64,000 nt of DNA from Streptomyces tsukubensis. Lineage in GTDB: Bacteria; Actinomycetota; Actinomycetes; Streptomycetales; Streptomycetaceae. A model generated the notes under the pieces. It worked only from the letters and a program-made list of their open reading frames with translations. It ran no database searches and was not told the origin of the DNA. The first letter of the stretch is position 1. The number at the start of each line of letters is the position of its first letter. Made by a program: the position numbers and the translations under genes. Positions 1 through 8,221 of this stretch are shown here, piece after piece. The stretch covers positions 8,494,001 through 8,558,000 of the forward strand of contig NZ_CP045178.1 in assembly GCF_009296025.1 (NCBI RefSeq). The letters run 5' to 3'.

Positions 1-1
1 T

Positions 2-43
2 GACCGCGAGCGCGCCGAAGGGGCGGAACTCACCAACGAGTGA
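2..43 (+). CDS. C-terminal tail of an unidentified gene (partial)
   Basis: An open frame enters from the left edge and ends at a TGA at 41-43. It encodes DRERAEGAELTNE. Third codon positions are almost all G or C, as in real genes here, so this is probably the last 13 residues of a plus-strand gene that converges on the reductase gene. The fragment is too short for any family assignment. Confidence 0.4.
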   Translation, partial: DRERAEGAELTNE

Positions 44-134
44 TCACCTCGCTGGAACGTACGACTCTCCGGGCCCCCGGCTCCGTGCCCAGGTGGCCGG
101 GGCTCTCCTGTCCGGTTCGTCGCCCGGAGGTCGC

Positions 135-1043
135 TCAGAGGTCCACGACGAGGCGTGGGGTCAGTGCGCGGGAGACGCAGGCGTACATACGGCCGGCGGG
201 GGCGCCGATGTCGTCGCGGTGCTCGGGTTCGCCTGCGAGGACGGTCAGTTCACAGCTTCCGCAGACGCCTTCACGGCAGCCGGAGGCCACCGGCCGGCCT
301 GCGTGGACCAGGGTGTCGAGCAGTGACTCGTCGGACGGCACCTGGTACGTCCGGCCGGAACGCGCGCACTCCACCTCGAACGGAGTGTTGGGTGCGAAGG
401 ACTTGTCCTCCGGCTGGAACCGTTCCGAGTGGAACCGTCCGGCGGGAAAGGCGGCTTCCGCCGAGGCGACCAGCGGGGAGGGGCCGCAGCAGTAGACCAG
501 GGCGCCGGGGGCGAGCGCGGATCCCAGTGCGGCGAGATCCGGTCGGTCCTGCTGCTCAGTGGCGACGGTCCGCACCCGTTCCCCGGCGAGCGCGCGCAGC
601 TCGCCGACGAACGGCATGGTCTCCGCCGACCGGCCGAGGTACACGAGTGAGGCGGGGATCTCCGCCTCCACCGCGGCCCGCAGCATCGGCAGGATGGGAG
701 TGATCCCGATCCCGCCGGCGAGGAAGAGATACTCCGGCGCGGGCAGGAGGGGGAAGTGGTTCCGCGGCAGCGACACGTCGAGCGTGCGGCCCTGGCGCAG
801 AAAGCGGTGGACGTACTCGGAACCGCCCCTGCTCAGCCTTTCGTACCGTATCGCGACGCGGTAGACGTCCCGGTCGGCCGGGTCTCCGCACAGCGAGTAC
901 TGCCGGGTCAGCCAGTTCGGCAGGGCGAGATCGATATGGGCACCCGGCTCCCAGGGCGCCAGTGGGCCGCGGGCCCCGCGCAGGACGAGAGAGACGACAT
1001 TCTCCGCGACCTGGTCGATGCGGTCGATGATGGTCTGCTGCAT
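135..1043 (-). CDS. PDR/VanB-family ferredoxin reductase (oxygenase reductase component)
   Basis: This is a class IA-type reductase that would pass electrons from NAD(P)H through flavin and a [2Fe-2S] cluster to a Rieske or similar oxygenase, as VanB does for vanillate O-demethylase. The N-terminal FMN domain has RQYSL, the NAD-binding part has GGIGITPILPML, and the C-terminal plant-type ferredoxin has CREGVCGSCE followed by a fourth cysteine in MYACVSR. The length (302 aa) is normal for the family. I chose the ATG at 1043 because AAGGTGG lies 8 bases upstream; a GTG at 1055 is possible. The gene is 24 bp downstream of the PPOX flavoprotein gene and probably cotranscribed. No oxygenase subunit is in the window; it may lie beyond the left edge. 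Confidence 0.85.
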   Translation of the reverse strand: MQQTIIDRIDQVAENVVSLVLRGARGPLAPWEPGAHIDLALPNWLTRQYSLCGDPADRDVYRVAIRYERLSRGGSEYVHRFLRQGRTLDVSLPRNHFPLLPAPEYLFLAGGIGITPILPMLRAAVEAEIPASLVYLGRSAETMPFVGELRALAGERVRTVATEQQDRPDLAALGSALAPGALVYCCGPSPLVASAEAAFPAGRFHSERFQPEDKSFAPNTPFEVECARSGRTYQVPSDESLLDTLVHAGRPVASGCREGVCGSCELTVLAGEPEHRDDIGAPAGRMYACVSRALTPRLVVDL

Positions 1044-1067
1044 CAGTTGATCCACCTTGTGGTCTGG

Positions 1068-1697
1068 TCAGTAGAGCTTCCGGTAGCTGTCCTCTAGCCC
1101 GCGGTCGATCACTTCCGGTGGGATGTCGAGCCCGAGCTGGGCAACGGCGATCTCGCCGGCCGACGGCATCTCGTCGGCGAGCGCCTGGCTCGCGGGGTCC
1201 CAGAGCCGGGACCGTATGAGAGCCCGGCCGCAGTGGGCGTAGACCTGCGCCACTTCGATGACGATCGCCAGCTCCGGCACTCTGCCTTCGGTCTTCATCC
1301 GGGCGAGCACATCGGGCTCGTCGGTGGGGTAGGCCCGGCCGTTGACGCGCAGCGTCTCGCGCATACCGGGGATGAAGAAGAGCAGCCCGATCCCGTCGTT
1401 CTCGGCGAGGTTGCGGAAGGAGTCCGCGATCTTGTTGCCGGGCCGGTCGGGAAGGGCCAGGGTGAGTTCGTCGAGGACCTTCACGAACCCGGGGTAGTCA
1501 CCACGCGGTGAACAGTCCGCGCGTCCGGCGGCGTCCGCCGTGGCCATGGTCAGGAAGGGCGAATGTGCGATGAAGCGGCGGGAGCCCTCGTCGACATGGT
1601 CGAGGATCTTCATCTTCGTCATGGCCTCGGGTTCCCCGAGTCGTTCGAGGACCTCGTCGGGCGACAGCGTCCTGGGACGCGCGGAGGCGGGTGTCAT
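1068..1697 (-). CDS. Pyridoxamine 5'-phosphate oxidase-family flavoprotein (MSMEG_1061-like)
   Basis: This protein of 209 aa resembles the FMN- or F420-binding split-barrel family. The conserved stretch FLTMATADAAGRADCSPRGD sits near residue 55, followed by the DRPGNKIADSFRNL region typical of this group. Catalytic function is not known for most members; some reduce or oxidise small aromatic or quinone substrates. The start at 1697 has AAGGAG four bases upstream on the coding strand, so the longer open frame to 1808 is unlikely. It is the first gene of a two-gene unit with the VanB-like reductase, and a palindrome at 1815-1826 lies about 120 bp upstream. The link to aromatic catabolism is inferred from context. 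Confidence 0.75.
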   Translation of the reverse strand: MTPASARPRTLSPDEVLERLGEPEAMTKMKILDHVDEGSRRFIAHSPFLTMATADAAGRADCSPRGDYPGFVKVLDELTLALPDRPGNKIADSFRNLAENDGIGLLFFIPGMRETLRVNGRAYPTDEPDVLARMKTEGRVPELAIVIEVAQVYAHCGRALIRSRLWDPASQALADEMPSAGEIAVAQLGLDIPPEVIDRGLEDSYRKLY

Positions 1698-1814
1698 GGA
1701 GCTCCTTACTGCGTCGGGCCGGGGTGGGGCCGTTCGAGGGGCCCAGGCTGCGCAGGCGGTGCCACGTGACGGCCGAGGGCGGGCGTTGACCGCTCCACCG
1801 CAGCTCATAGCAGT

Positions 1815-1826
1815 ATTGTGAGCAAT
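1815..1826. promoter_or_regulatory. Candidate GntR (FCD) operator, ATTGTGAGCAAT
   Basis: An imperfect inverted repeat ATTGT-GA-GCAAT lies upstream of the PPOX/reductase unit. It has the same length and arms as ATTGTCAACAAT (14037) and ATTGTTAACAAA (9254). The resemblance to a lac operator half is probably coincidental, since no LacI gene is near. Confidence 0.45.
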
Positions 1827-2096
1827 TATTCAGGTCCGCGCTACTCGCTTTCGAGGTGCTGCCGGGACGACGCGGGGGCAACGTCGCACCGCGGAGTCCG
1901 ACCACGTGAGCAGCCCGGTCGGGCCCGCGCCCGACAGGACAGGGGACCGGATCCTTGCCGCGGCTGCTCACGTTTACGTCGATACGTACGTCGAACGGCC
2001 CCGTCAAGGCGGCGGGTTCATGGCCCCAGGCGCTCCGAACACCTCTCATGGCCGCGCCGCGAAGGGGGCGAGCAGCCGGACCGTCCGGGCACGCGG

Positions 2097-2128
2097 ACGC
2101 GCGGCGCCCCAAGTGGCGCGCCGCGCGT
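2097..2128 (-). terminator. GC-rich hairpin downstream of the lectin gene
   Basis: ACGCGCGGCGC (2097-2107) pairs perfectly with GCGCCGCGCGT (2118-2128) around a 10-base loop. It begins 11 bases beyond the stop of the minus-strand lectin gene and could terminate that transcript. There is no U-tract, as is usual in actinomycetes. Confidence 0.55.
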
Positions 2129-2138
2129 GGTGGTGGCT

Positions 2139-2399
2139 CTACTTGCTGATCTCGCCGCGGTACCCCACGGGGCCCTCGCCGGAGAACTGCGCGGAGCCGC
2201 TGAAGGACGTGCCGTTGTCGAAGAAGGTCACGGACCCGTTGCCGTGCGGGCCGGCCCAGGAGACCTGAGTACCGGTGGCGGGCATGGCGTTCTCGGGTAC
2301 GACATCCGCCCTGTTGGTCAGGGTGATCACGAGGTCGTGGTCCTCGTGCCACTCCGAGTTCGGGCCACCCCATTGGATCTGCGTCTTGTACCTGGCCAT
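2139..2399 (-). CDS. Single-repeat OAA-type (Oscillatoria agglutinin-like) lectin
   Basis: This 86-residue protein has the hallmarks of one repeat of the OAA/MBHA high-mannose lectin family: an early QWGG followed by a W, an R-containing strand, a G-rich turn near residue 55, and the closing GEGPVGYRG (compare GEGPIGF in OAA, from memory). Known members carry two or four such repeats; this one has only one, so it would need to dimerise to form the usual barrel. It has no signal peptide and begins MARYKTQ. The start is supported by GGAAGG upstream on the coding strand. It appears monocistronic, between a hairpin (2097-2128) and its own 234-bp upstream region. Sugar specificity is inferred, not shown. 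Confidence 0.7.
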   Translation of the reverse strand: MARYKTQIQWGGPNSEWHEDHDLVITLTNRADVVPENAMPATGTQVSWAGPHGNGSVTFFDNGTSFSGSAQFSGEGPVGYRGEISK

Positions 2400-2633
2400 G
2401 GGAGTCCTTCCATTGGTCGGGCAGCTTCTGCCGATACGTGCCCAGGTCTATCAGCGCGGTCCCCGGCCGCACAGTGCCAGGACCACGATGGGGGCAACAT
2501 GCACAAACGGAGCGTTTCATACGAGAGTGGCGGGGGACGGGCGCCCTCGGGATGAGCGAGGGAACCCGTGTCCGGTTCGGATGGAGGTCGGGGCGGGGCC
2601 GGGGCGCTGTGCCTCGGCCGATTCAGGTGCGGT

Positions 2634-3878
2634 TCATCCGCGTCCCGGAACATGACGCCCCGGAACATGAGGGGTACGGAAGCCGATGCAGTCGGGATGA
2701 GGAACGGCCACGGAGGTGCCGGTGTCCGTGAGACGGCCGGAGCCCGGCGCGACTCGGAAGAGATTCACCGTGTCGCTCGCCTCGTTCGCGACGAACATCC
2801 AACGTCCGCCGGGGTGCAGGGAGAAGCTCCACGGAGTGTCGCCCGAGCAGGGGAGGCGCTGCACCTGGGTCAACCGGCCGCTTGCCGGGTCCGTCGCATG
2901 GACGACGAGGGTGTTCTCGCCGCGGTTGGAGGTGTACACGTGGCGACCGTCATGGCTGATCGCCAGCTCGGCGGCGCTCGTGGGTCCGAGGTGGTCCGGT
3001 GCGTTCGTCGTGAGGGTCTGGCGCGAGGTCAGTGTGGAGCGCCTCGCGTCCCATCGCAGGACCTGGAGGTCGGCGGTCAGCTCGTTCAGGAGGTAGACCG
3101 TCCGCCCGTCCGGGTGGAAGGCCAGGCGTCGCGGCCCCGACCCGGGCGCCGTCGCGAAGGCTCCGGGGCCGTCGGCGCCGGCGGACAGACGGTGTGAGGT
3201 CCTGTCGTAGTCGTAGACGAACACCCGGTCGGCGCCGAAGTCGGCGACCAGCGCGAATCTGCGGCTCGGGTCGATGACCATGTGGTGCGCGTGCGGGCCC
3301 AGTTGGCGCGGATGAGGGCCGGAACCGGTGTCCAGTACCCGGGAGGCCACTCCGTCGAGCCCGCCGTCCGCCCCCACGAGGACGGTCGCCGCGGAGCCGG
3401 CTCCGAAATGGGCGACGAGCAATGCCTTCGAGTCCGCGGTCAGCCCGATGTAGGCGAGTCCGCCACTGCTTGCCGGGACGGTCTCCGTCTCGATCTCGCC
3501 GACCTGACGAAGAGCCCCTGAGTCGTCGTTGATGCGGAAGGCACGGACGAAACCGGTCTGCTCGCCGCCCGCGACATAGAGGACAGGGCGGGTCGGGTGC
3601 ACCGTGAGCCAGTTGGAACTGACCTCCGCGACGGGGCCCAGTGGCGTCATGGCCCCGCGGTCGGCGTCGAAGCGCACCGCGTGCACCTGTCCCTGCGCCC
3701 AGGTGCCTATGTAGAGCAGGTCGCCGTGGCGTGACGGAACCGCGTCCGCCGGTGCGGCGCCGAGCAGGGGCACGGCTGTGGCGGCCGAAGCGGTGAGGGC
3801 TGTCAACATCGCCCTGCGGGAGGGCTGCCGGGGCGGTGTGGCACCCGAGGGGAGCTGCGGCGGAGGGGGCGTCTTCAT
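2634..3878 (-). CDS. Tat-secreted lactonase-family seven-bladed beta-propeller
   Basis: The protein has 414 aa. A twin-arginine signal (SRRAMLTALTASAATAVPLL, about residues 20-40) is followed by a PF10282-type propeller with repeated blades such as LTVHPTRPVLYVAGGE, LAFHPDGRTVYLLNE and LAISHDGRHVYTSNRGEN. The family includes 6-phosphogluconolactonase (YbhE type) and carboxy-cis,cis-muconate cyclase. Because this copy is exported, a cytoplasmic sugar-phosphate role is unlikely; a lactone or aromatic derivative outside the cell fits the tannase neighbourhood better, but that is inference. It lies downstream of the GntR gene at 4094-4849 on the same strand, separated by a 215-bp gap with a G-rich repeat. 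Confidence 0.8.
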   Translation of the reverse strand: MKTPPPPQLPSGATPPRQPSRRAMLTALTASAATAVPLLGAAPADAVPSRHGDLLYIGTWAQGQVHAVRFDADRGAMTPLGPVAEVSSNWLTVHPTRPVLYVAGGEQTGFVRAFRINDDSGALRQVGEIETETVPASSGGLAYIGLTADSKALLVAHFGAGSAATVLVGADGGLDGVASRVLDTGSGPHPRQLGPHAHHMVIDPSRRFALVADFGADRVFVYDYDRTSHRLSAGADGPGAFATAPGSGPRRLAFHPDGRTVYLLNELTADLQVLRWDARRSTLTSRQTLTTNAPDHLGPTSAAELAISHDGRHVYTSNRGENTLVVHATDPASGRLTQVQRLPCSGDTPWSFSLHPGGRWMFVANEASDTVNLFRVAPGSGRLTDTGTSVAVPHPDCIGFRTPHVPGRHVPGRG

Positions 3879-3954
3879 CGGTGCGACTGGCCTTTCTCGT
3901 CCATGAGTACGGGATGGGGATTTCAGTGAGATTCCACATGGCGATATGGGGATG

Positions 3955-3991
3955 TGGGTGAGGTGGGGGAGGTGGGGGAGGTGGGGATGTG
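3955..3991. repeat. G-rich tandem repeat (AGGTGGGGG units)
   Basis: Three consecutive near-identical 9-base units AGGTGGGGG/A (3961-3987) are flanked by further GGTG and GGGG runs, giving at least four G-tracts on the plus strand. It sits between the lactonase-family and GntR genes. It could form a G-quadruplex or be simple slippage. Confidence 0.5.
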
Positions 3992-4093
3992 GAAGCGGCG
4001 GATCCAGAAGTCGGTCCGGACGGGCCGTACGAAAAGTGGTCGGTAGGGAAGGCCGGTAGGGAAGGGCGGTCGTGCCCAGGCTCCGGCCAGGGG

Positions 4094-4849
4094 TCAGGGC
4101 GTCGGCGGCTGTCGGTCCTTGTCGAGCAGTAGTGCCCTGCGGGCGGAGCCGACGTGATGGCGCATCGCGGCGACCGCCGCGTCGGGGTTGGAGGTGACGA
4201 TGGCGAGGAAGATGGCCTGGTGCTCCTCCACGGAGCCCGGCCTCGGGTGTGTGCCGGAGAGGTTGCGGTACTGGCGCATCACCAGCGGGTAGAGCAGCGT
4301 GTCGTAGGCGCGCGCCAGGGTCTGCTGGTGCGCGGCCTCCTTGATCTGCTGATGGAAGCGCCGGTTGCCTCGGGAGTAGGCGTCCTGGTCCCCGTGGGCG
4401 TGCTCCTCCTCCATGTCCTTCAACGTGCGGCGCAGGCCCTCGATCTCCTCCGGGGTGGCGCGTTCGGCCGCCTTCCCCGCCAGCGCCGACTCCAGCGTCT
4501 CGCGGGCCTCAAGGATGTCCGCGGCCTCCTCCACGGAGAAACTTCTGGCGCGCACCCCGCGATTGACCTCGCTGGTGACGTACCCCTCCTGTGCCAGACG
4601 CACGAGAACGGCGCGCATGGTGCTGCGCGACACGTTGAACGTCCGGGTCAGCTCCGCCTCGGTGAGCCGTGTGCCGGGGGTGACGCTCCCCGAGAGCAGC
4701 CGCGCGCGCAGCTCCTCGTATGCCTGGCTGTAGCGGTTGCCCGCCGCCTTCGCCCCGGGCTCGACACCGTTGCTGTCGCTGTCCACCTTTACCGCCTTCG
4801 CGTCTCGTGAGGGGATGAGAACCGAGGCGGGAACAGTAGCCGAAGCCAT
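4094..4849 (-). CDS. GntR-family regulator, FCD (FadR-type) subfamily
   Basis: The 251-aa protein has an N-terminal extension of about 40 residues, a winged helix with LTEAELTRTFNVSRSTMRAV and LAQEGYVTSEVNRGVRAR, and an all-helical FCD ligand domain (EARETLESALAGKAAE, RRFHQQI, HHVGSARR). Histidines in the FCD part suggest a metal-assisted carboxylate-binding pocket. It is divergent from the PD40 propeller gene; two 11-bp palindromes, TTGTCTGACAA and TTGTTCGACAA, lie between them and fit FadR-subfamily operators. It is clearly different in sequence from the other two GntR proteins in the window. Confidence 0.88.
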   Translation of the reverse strand: MASATVPASVLIPSRDAKAVKVDSDSNGVEPGAKAAGNRYSQAYEELRARLLSGSVTPGTRLTEAELTRTFNVSRSTMRAVLVRLAQEGYVTSEVNRGVRARSFSVEEAADILEARETLESALAGKAAERATPEEIEGLRRTLKDMEEEHAHGDQDAYSRGNRRFHQQIKEAAHQQTLARAYDTLLYPLVMRQYRNLSGTHPRPGSVEEHQAIFLAIVTSNPDAAVAAMRHHVGSARRALLLDKDRQPPTP

Positions 4850-4988
4850 GACGGGTCAGCTCTCCGTACGCCGAGTGAGTCGGTCCGAGCGAGGGGCCCC
4901 CTCAAGGGGCAACCGGCGAGGTGGATGTGTCCACGCCAGGTCTGACTCGCCCACCGAACAGCCCGGTTGATGGCGTGCACTGCCTACA

Positions 4989-4999
4989 TTGTCTGACAA
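4989..4999. promoter_or_regulatory. Candidate GntR operator 1, TTGTCTGACAA
   Basis: Perfect inverted repeat TTGTC-T-GACAA, about 140 bp upstream of the divergent GntR start. It matches the FadR-subfamily pattern TNGTNNNACNA as I recall it. A second copy is at 5117. Confidence 0.55.
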
Positions 5000-5116
5000 G
5001 ACCTGCGGGAAAAGTAACGCGTGTGACGCGTCCCGACAAGATGCGCGCACGAAGTGCCGTTTGTTCTGCGTACTTCATTGTCGGCTGGTTCCCCTGGTGC
5101 TACGTTCGCCCGCACG

Positions 5117-5127
5117 TTGTTCGACAA
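5117..5127. promoter_or_regulatory. Candidate GntR operator 2, TTGTTCGACAA
   Basis: Inverted repeat TTGT-TCG-ACAA, 9 of 11 bases identical to the site at 4989. It ends just before a TTGACG that could be the -35 of the downstream propeller gene, a position suited to repression. Confidence 0.55.
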
Positions 5128-5289
5128 TCCTCTTGACGGGGGAGTGGAGCGCGACAGGCCAACCACGCACTCGACACGGACGAGCCGTAGCCGACCTGAC
5201 CGATCGGGGCTCTGCCGACCGTGCCGAGAGCGGGACTCCTGGGCGTCCGCGCGTCCCGTCGTACGCGGTGAAGGGAACTTGGTGCAGCG

Positions 5290-7194
5290 ATGACACCTGA
5301 TATGAAACGTCGAGGGTTTCTGGCGGCCGGTGCGTCCGTCGTCGGCGCCGCCTTGGTGCCCCGGCCCTTCGCCGTGGCGGCTGCGGGCCCCGGCAAGAAG
5401 GGCGTGCTGCTGATGAACAGGATCGGGCCCTCGTCGGCGACCCTGTACATCTCCCACGCCGACGGCTCCGACGAGCGTCCCCTGCTGAAGGACGCCGCGT
5501 ACGACCGGCACGCCACGTTCTCGGCCGACGGCAGAACGGTGTACTTCACTTCGGAGCGGACGGGCGACGGCAACTCCAGCCTCTGTAGCGCCTCAATCAA
5601 CGGATCGGGTCAGGGCGTCGGCGTCCGGTCCGTGACGGCGGGACCGGCGGTGGACGACGGCGCCGCCCTGTCGCCGGACGGGAAGACCCTCGCCTTCACC
5701 TCCACGCGCTCGGCCGACCACAAGACGCGGATCTGGCTGCTCGACCTGCGCACCGGGAAGCTGACCAACCTGACCGGCACCGCGGTGCTCGCCGGCGATC
5801 CGAACGGTCCCGACTGCCACTTCCGCCCCGCCTGGTCGCCCGACGGCCGGTGGATCGCCTTCTCCAGCGACCGCGACACCGAGTGGCGGGGCCACGACGA
5901 CGGCAAGGGCTGGGAGCACACGCAGGAATTGAGCATCTACGTCATCAGGCCGGACGGCTCCGGCTTCCGCCAGGTCACGACGAAGCCGGGATACTGCCTG
6001 GGGTCGCCGAAGTGGTCGCAGGACGGCAGCCGGATCGTCTTCTACGAGATCACTACCGAGGGAACCTGGGGCGCCCACCGTCCGGAGAGCATCGGGAAGG
6101 TCGTCTCGCAGATCGTTTCCGTCGATGTGGCGACCGGAACCGATCGCGTCGAGCACACCACAGGCCCCCATCTGAAGGTCGCACCGCAGTATGTGAGCGC
6201 CACGGAGATCGGCTATCTCATCAAGGGCGGAGCCGACGAGGGGCTCGCCTATGTGTCGGGCACGCGGCCGTCGGTCAAGCGGTCGCTGCGCTCGCCGGTC
6301 TGGTCGCCGGACGGGAGATCGGTCATCTACGAGAAGGTCGACGACGCGACGCGCGCATTGGACGCGCCCCTCTACAGCTGGGACGAGAACTGGGACTACC
6401 GCTTCTGCGACGTGTTTCCCGTCCTGTCGAAGCAGGGCCGGCTCGCGATCACGGACAAGCAGTCCGGAAACTCCTCGATCGTCACCATGCGCCCTGACGG
6501 CTCGGACCAGAAGGTCGTCTTCAACACCGCCGACAGCGACCTCGATCAGGCGTCGGTCATGAAGGGGCTGGCGGGCGCCTTCCGCCCCGCCTGGTCACCG
6601 GACGGCCGGTGGATCGCGTTCGGCCTCGGCGGATGGTTCCAGGAACGTGCCGTGAGCACGGCCGCGGTCTGGCGGGTACGCGGCGACGGCTCGCAGCCCG
6701 AGGCGCTCACCGACAACTCCACCAACGCGGGTTTCCCGAGCTATTCCGCCGACGGCGACCGGATCGTCTACCGGGTGTGGGGCGAGAAGAACGGTCTGAG
6801 GATCCTGGACCTCACCACCGGAGCGACGACCGTACTCACCACGGAGTCCGACAACCTGCCCGACTGGTCCCCCGACGGCAGGCTCATCCTCTTCACCCGC
6901 AGGACGAGCGCGACCAATTTCGACGTATGCACCATCAAGCCGGACGGAAGCGGTCTGCGGACCCTGACCAGCAGTGGCGCCAACGACGGCCACGCCGTCT
7001 GGAACCACGACGGGCGGATCCTCTACAACAGCGGAATGTACGGCTTCCGGGACGAAGCGGCCCTCTACGACGACACCTTCCAGCCCTACGGCCAGATCCT
7101 CAGCATGAACGCGGACGGTTCCGGAAAGAAGCTGCTGACCGACAGTCAGTGGGAGGACTCGATGCCTCTCTACCTCCCGAAAGACATCCTGTGA
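5290..7194 (+). CDS. Tat-secreted TolB/WD40-like (PD40) beta-propeller protein
   Basis: The 634-aa protein starts with a twin-arginine signal (KRRGFLAAGASVVGAALVP) and then shows many PD40 blades with the WSPDGRWIAF signature (FRPAWSPDGRWIAFSSDRD, FRPAWSPDGRWIAFGLGG, LPDWSPDGRLILFTRR). Such TolB-like propellers usually bind partners or ligands; no peptidase domain follows, so it is not a prolyl oligopeptidase. An ATG at 5302 is an alternative start; 5290 has AAGGGA upstream. It is divergent from and probably controlled by the GntR at 4094-4849 through the paired palindromes. Substrate is unknown; the location at the edge of the tannin/gallate region is suggestive only. Confidence 0.8.
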   Translation: MTPDMKRRGFLAAGASVVGAALVPRPFAVAAAGPGKKGVLLMNRIGPSSATLYISHADGSDERPLLKDAAYDRHATFSADGRTVYFTSERTGDGNSSLCSASINGSGQGVGVRSVTAGPAVDDGAALSPDGKTLAFTSTRSADHKTRIWLLDLRTGKLTNLTGTAVLAGDPNGPDCHFRPAWSPDGRWIAFSSDRDTEWRGHDDGKGWEHTQELSIYVIRPDGSGFRQVTTKPGYCLGSPKWSQDGSRIVFYEITTEGTWGAHRPESIGKVVSQIVSVDVATGTDRVEHTTGPHLKVAPQYVSATEIGYLIKGGADEGLAYVSGTRPSVKRSLRSPVWSPDGRSVIYEKVDDATRALDAPLYSWDENWDYRFCDVFPVLSKQGRLAITDKQSGNSSIVTMRPDGSDQKVVFNTADSDLDQASVMKGLAGAFRPAWSPDGRWIAFGLGGWFQERAVSTAAVWRVRGDGSQPEALTDNSTNAGFPSYSADGDRIVYRVWGEKNGLRILDLTTGATTVLTTESDNLPDWSPDGRLILFTRRTSATNFDVCTIKPDGSGLRTLTSSGANDGHAVWNHDGRILYNSGMYGFRDEAALYDDTFQPYGQILSMNADGSGKKLLTDSQWEDSMPLYLPKDIL

Positions 7195-7305
7195 CCGTGC
7201 GGGAAGAGGGCTGGTCGTGAGGGTTGGGAGTCTCCGGGGCACGGCCGGGGGCCACCCTCCCCTATACGATGAGGTGTTGCCTGCGGCGACAGTAACGTGG
7301 ACAGA

Positions 7306-7317
7306 ATTGTTGACGAT
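7306..7317. promoter_or_regulatory. Candidate GntR operator overlapping a promoter, ATTGTTGACGAT
   Basis: This site matches 11 of 12 bases of the reverse complement of the 14037 palindrome (ATTGTTGACAAT). It contains a TTGACG (7310-7315) followed after 18 bases by TAAGTT (7334-7339), a plausible promoter for the GntR gene at 7370. Binding here would block the -35, which fits autoregulation. Confidence 0.5.
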
Positions 7318-7369
7318 CGTGTTGCCCTGGATTTAAGTTCGACAGGCACTCACCCAGGGAGGGCACACG

Positions 7370-8020
7370 ATGCCGGACCAAGCTCGTTCAGGCACCGGGG
7401 AGCGGGCCAAACAGCAGGCGTTGACCCAGCTCAGGCAGGCGATTCTGCGAGGTGACATGGCGCCGGCGCAGCGGCTGGTGGAGAACGAACTCGCCGAGCG
7501 GTTCGGGGTCACACGGGCCAGTGTCAGGGCGGCGCTGATCGACCTGGCAGGCGAAGGGCTGGTCGAGCGGATCCGTAACCGCGGATCGCGGGTGCGGGTG
7601 GTCTCGGTCGAGGAAGCGGTGGCCATCACCGAGTGCCGCATGGCCCTGGAGGGGCTGTGCGCGGCCAAGGCGGCCGTCGCGGCCGACGACGATCAACTGG
7701 CCGAGTTGGCGGACGTGGGTGCGGCGATGACGAAGGCCGTCGCCGACGGGGAGCCTGTGACCTACTCCGAACTCAACCACCAACTGCACTCTCTGATCAG
7801 ACAGTTCTCCGGCCAGCCGGTGGCCGTGGAGCTACTGGAGCGGCTCAACGGGCAGTTGGTGCGCCACCGTTTCCAGCTCGCGCTGCGACCGGGGCGACCC
7901 CAGCAGTCCCTGGGTGAACACCTGGCCATGATCGAGACGATCACGGCCAGGGACCCCGAGGCGGCCGAAGCGGCCGTCCGGGCCCACTTGGCGGGCGTGA
8001 TCGACGCGTTGCGCGAGTGA
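7370..8020 (+). CDS. GntR-family regulator, FCD subfamily (paralogue A)
   Basis: The 216-aa protein has a winged helix (ALTQLRQAILRGDMAPAQRL, RFGVTRASVRAALIDLAGEG, RIRNRGSRVRVV) and an FCD domain. It is a close paralogue of the protein at 13236-13928: both share the segment VRHxFxLALRPGRPxQSL followed by HLAxI, and the opening VSVEEAVAITECR versus VSVDEAILITECR. It probably senses an aromatic acid or pathway intermediate and represses the local catabolic genes. A GGGAGG lies upstream of the ATG, and an operator-like site overlaps its likely -35. The extradiol dioxygenase gene follows after 201 bp on the same strand and may be in the same transcript. Confidence 0.9.
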   Translation: MPDQARSGTGERAKQQALTQLRQAILRGDMAPAQRLVENELAERFGVTRASVRAALIDLAGEGLVERIRNRGSRVRVVSVEEAVAITECRMALEGLCAAKAAVAADDDQLAELADVGAAMTKAVADGEPVTYSELNHQLHSLIRQFSGQPVAVELLERLNGQLVRHRFQLALRPGRPQQSLGEHLAMIETITARDPEAAEAAVRAHLAGVIDALRE

Positions 8021-8221
8021 CGCGTTGCGCGAATGGAGCCGGAAGGGGGCGGGGCTCCGACCCCTCGCACGGTGGGGCGTCTGCGGCACGCCGACCGGCC
8101 GTCGTTCCCGCGGCGTGCGTGCCACACGGCGGCACTGTCTCGCCCCGCCCCGCCCCTTCTGCCCCGCCCGCTTATGCCCGGCCCGCTGATGACATCGCGT
8201 CACATCTGTGAGGAGCCGTAC

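Larger units (their letters stand above)
1698..2138. other. Non-coding gap with operator and terminator
   Basis: About 440 bp between the PPOX gene and the small lectin gene. It holds the palindrome at 1815-1826 and the strong hairpin at 2097-2128. The overlapping open frames on both strands look like shadows; I see no convincing gene. Confidence 0.6.
4850..5289. other. Divergent promoter region between GntR and PD40 propeller genes
   Basis: This 440-bp region carries two related palindromes (4989-4999 and 5117-5127) and a TTGACG that could be a -35 for the propeller gene at 5133-5138, six bases after the second palindrome. Short open frames in it on both strands lack ribosome sites and look spurious. 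Confidence 0.6.

Noticed and set aside
1811..1830. Lac-operator-like sequence TTGTGAGCAATT
   Set aside because: No LacI gene or lac-type genes nearby; it fits better with the ATTGTNNACAAT palindromes of the FCD GntR regulators.
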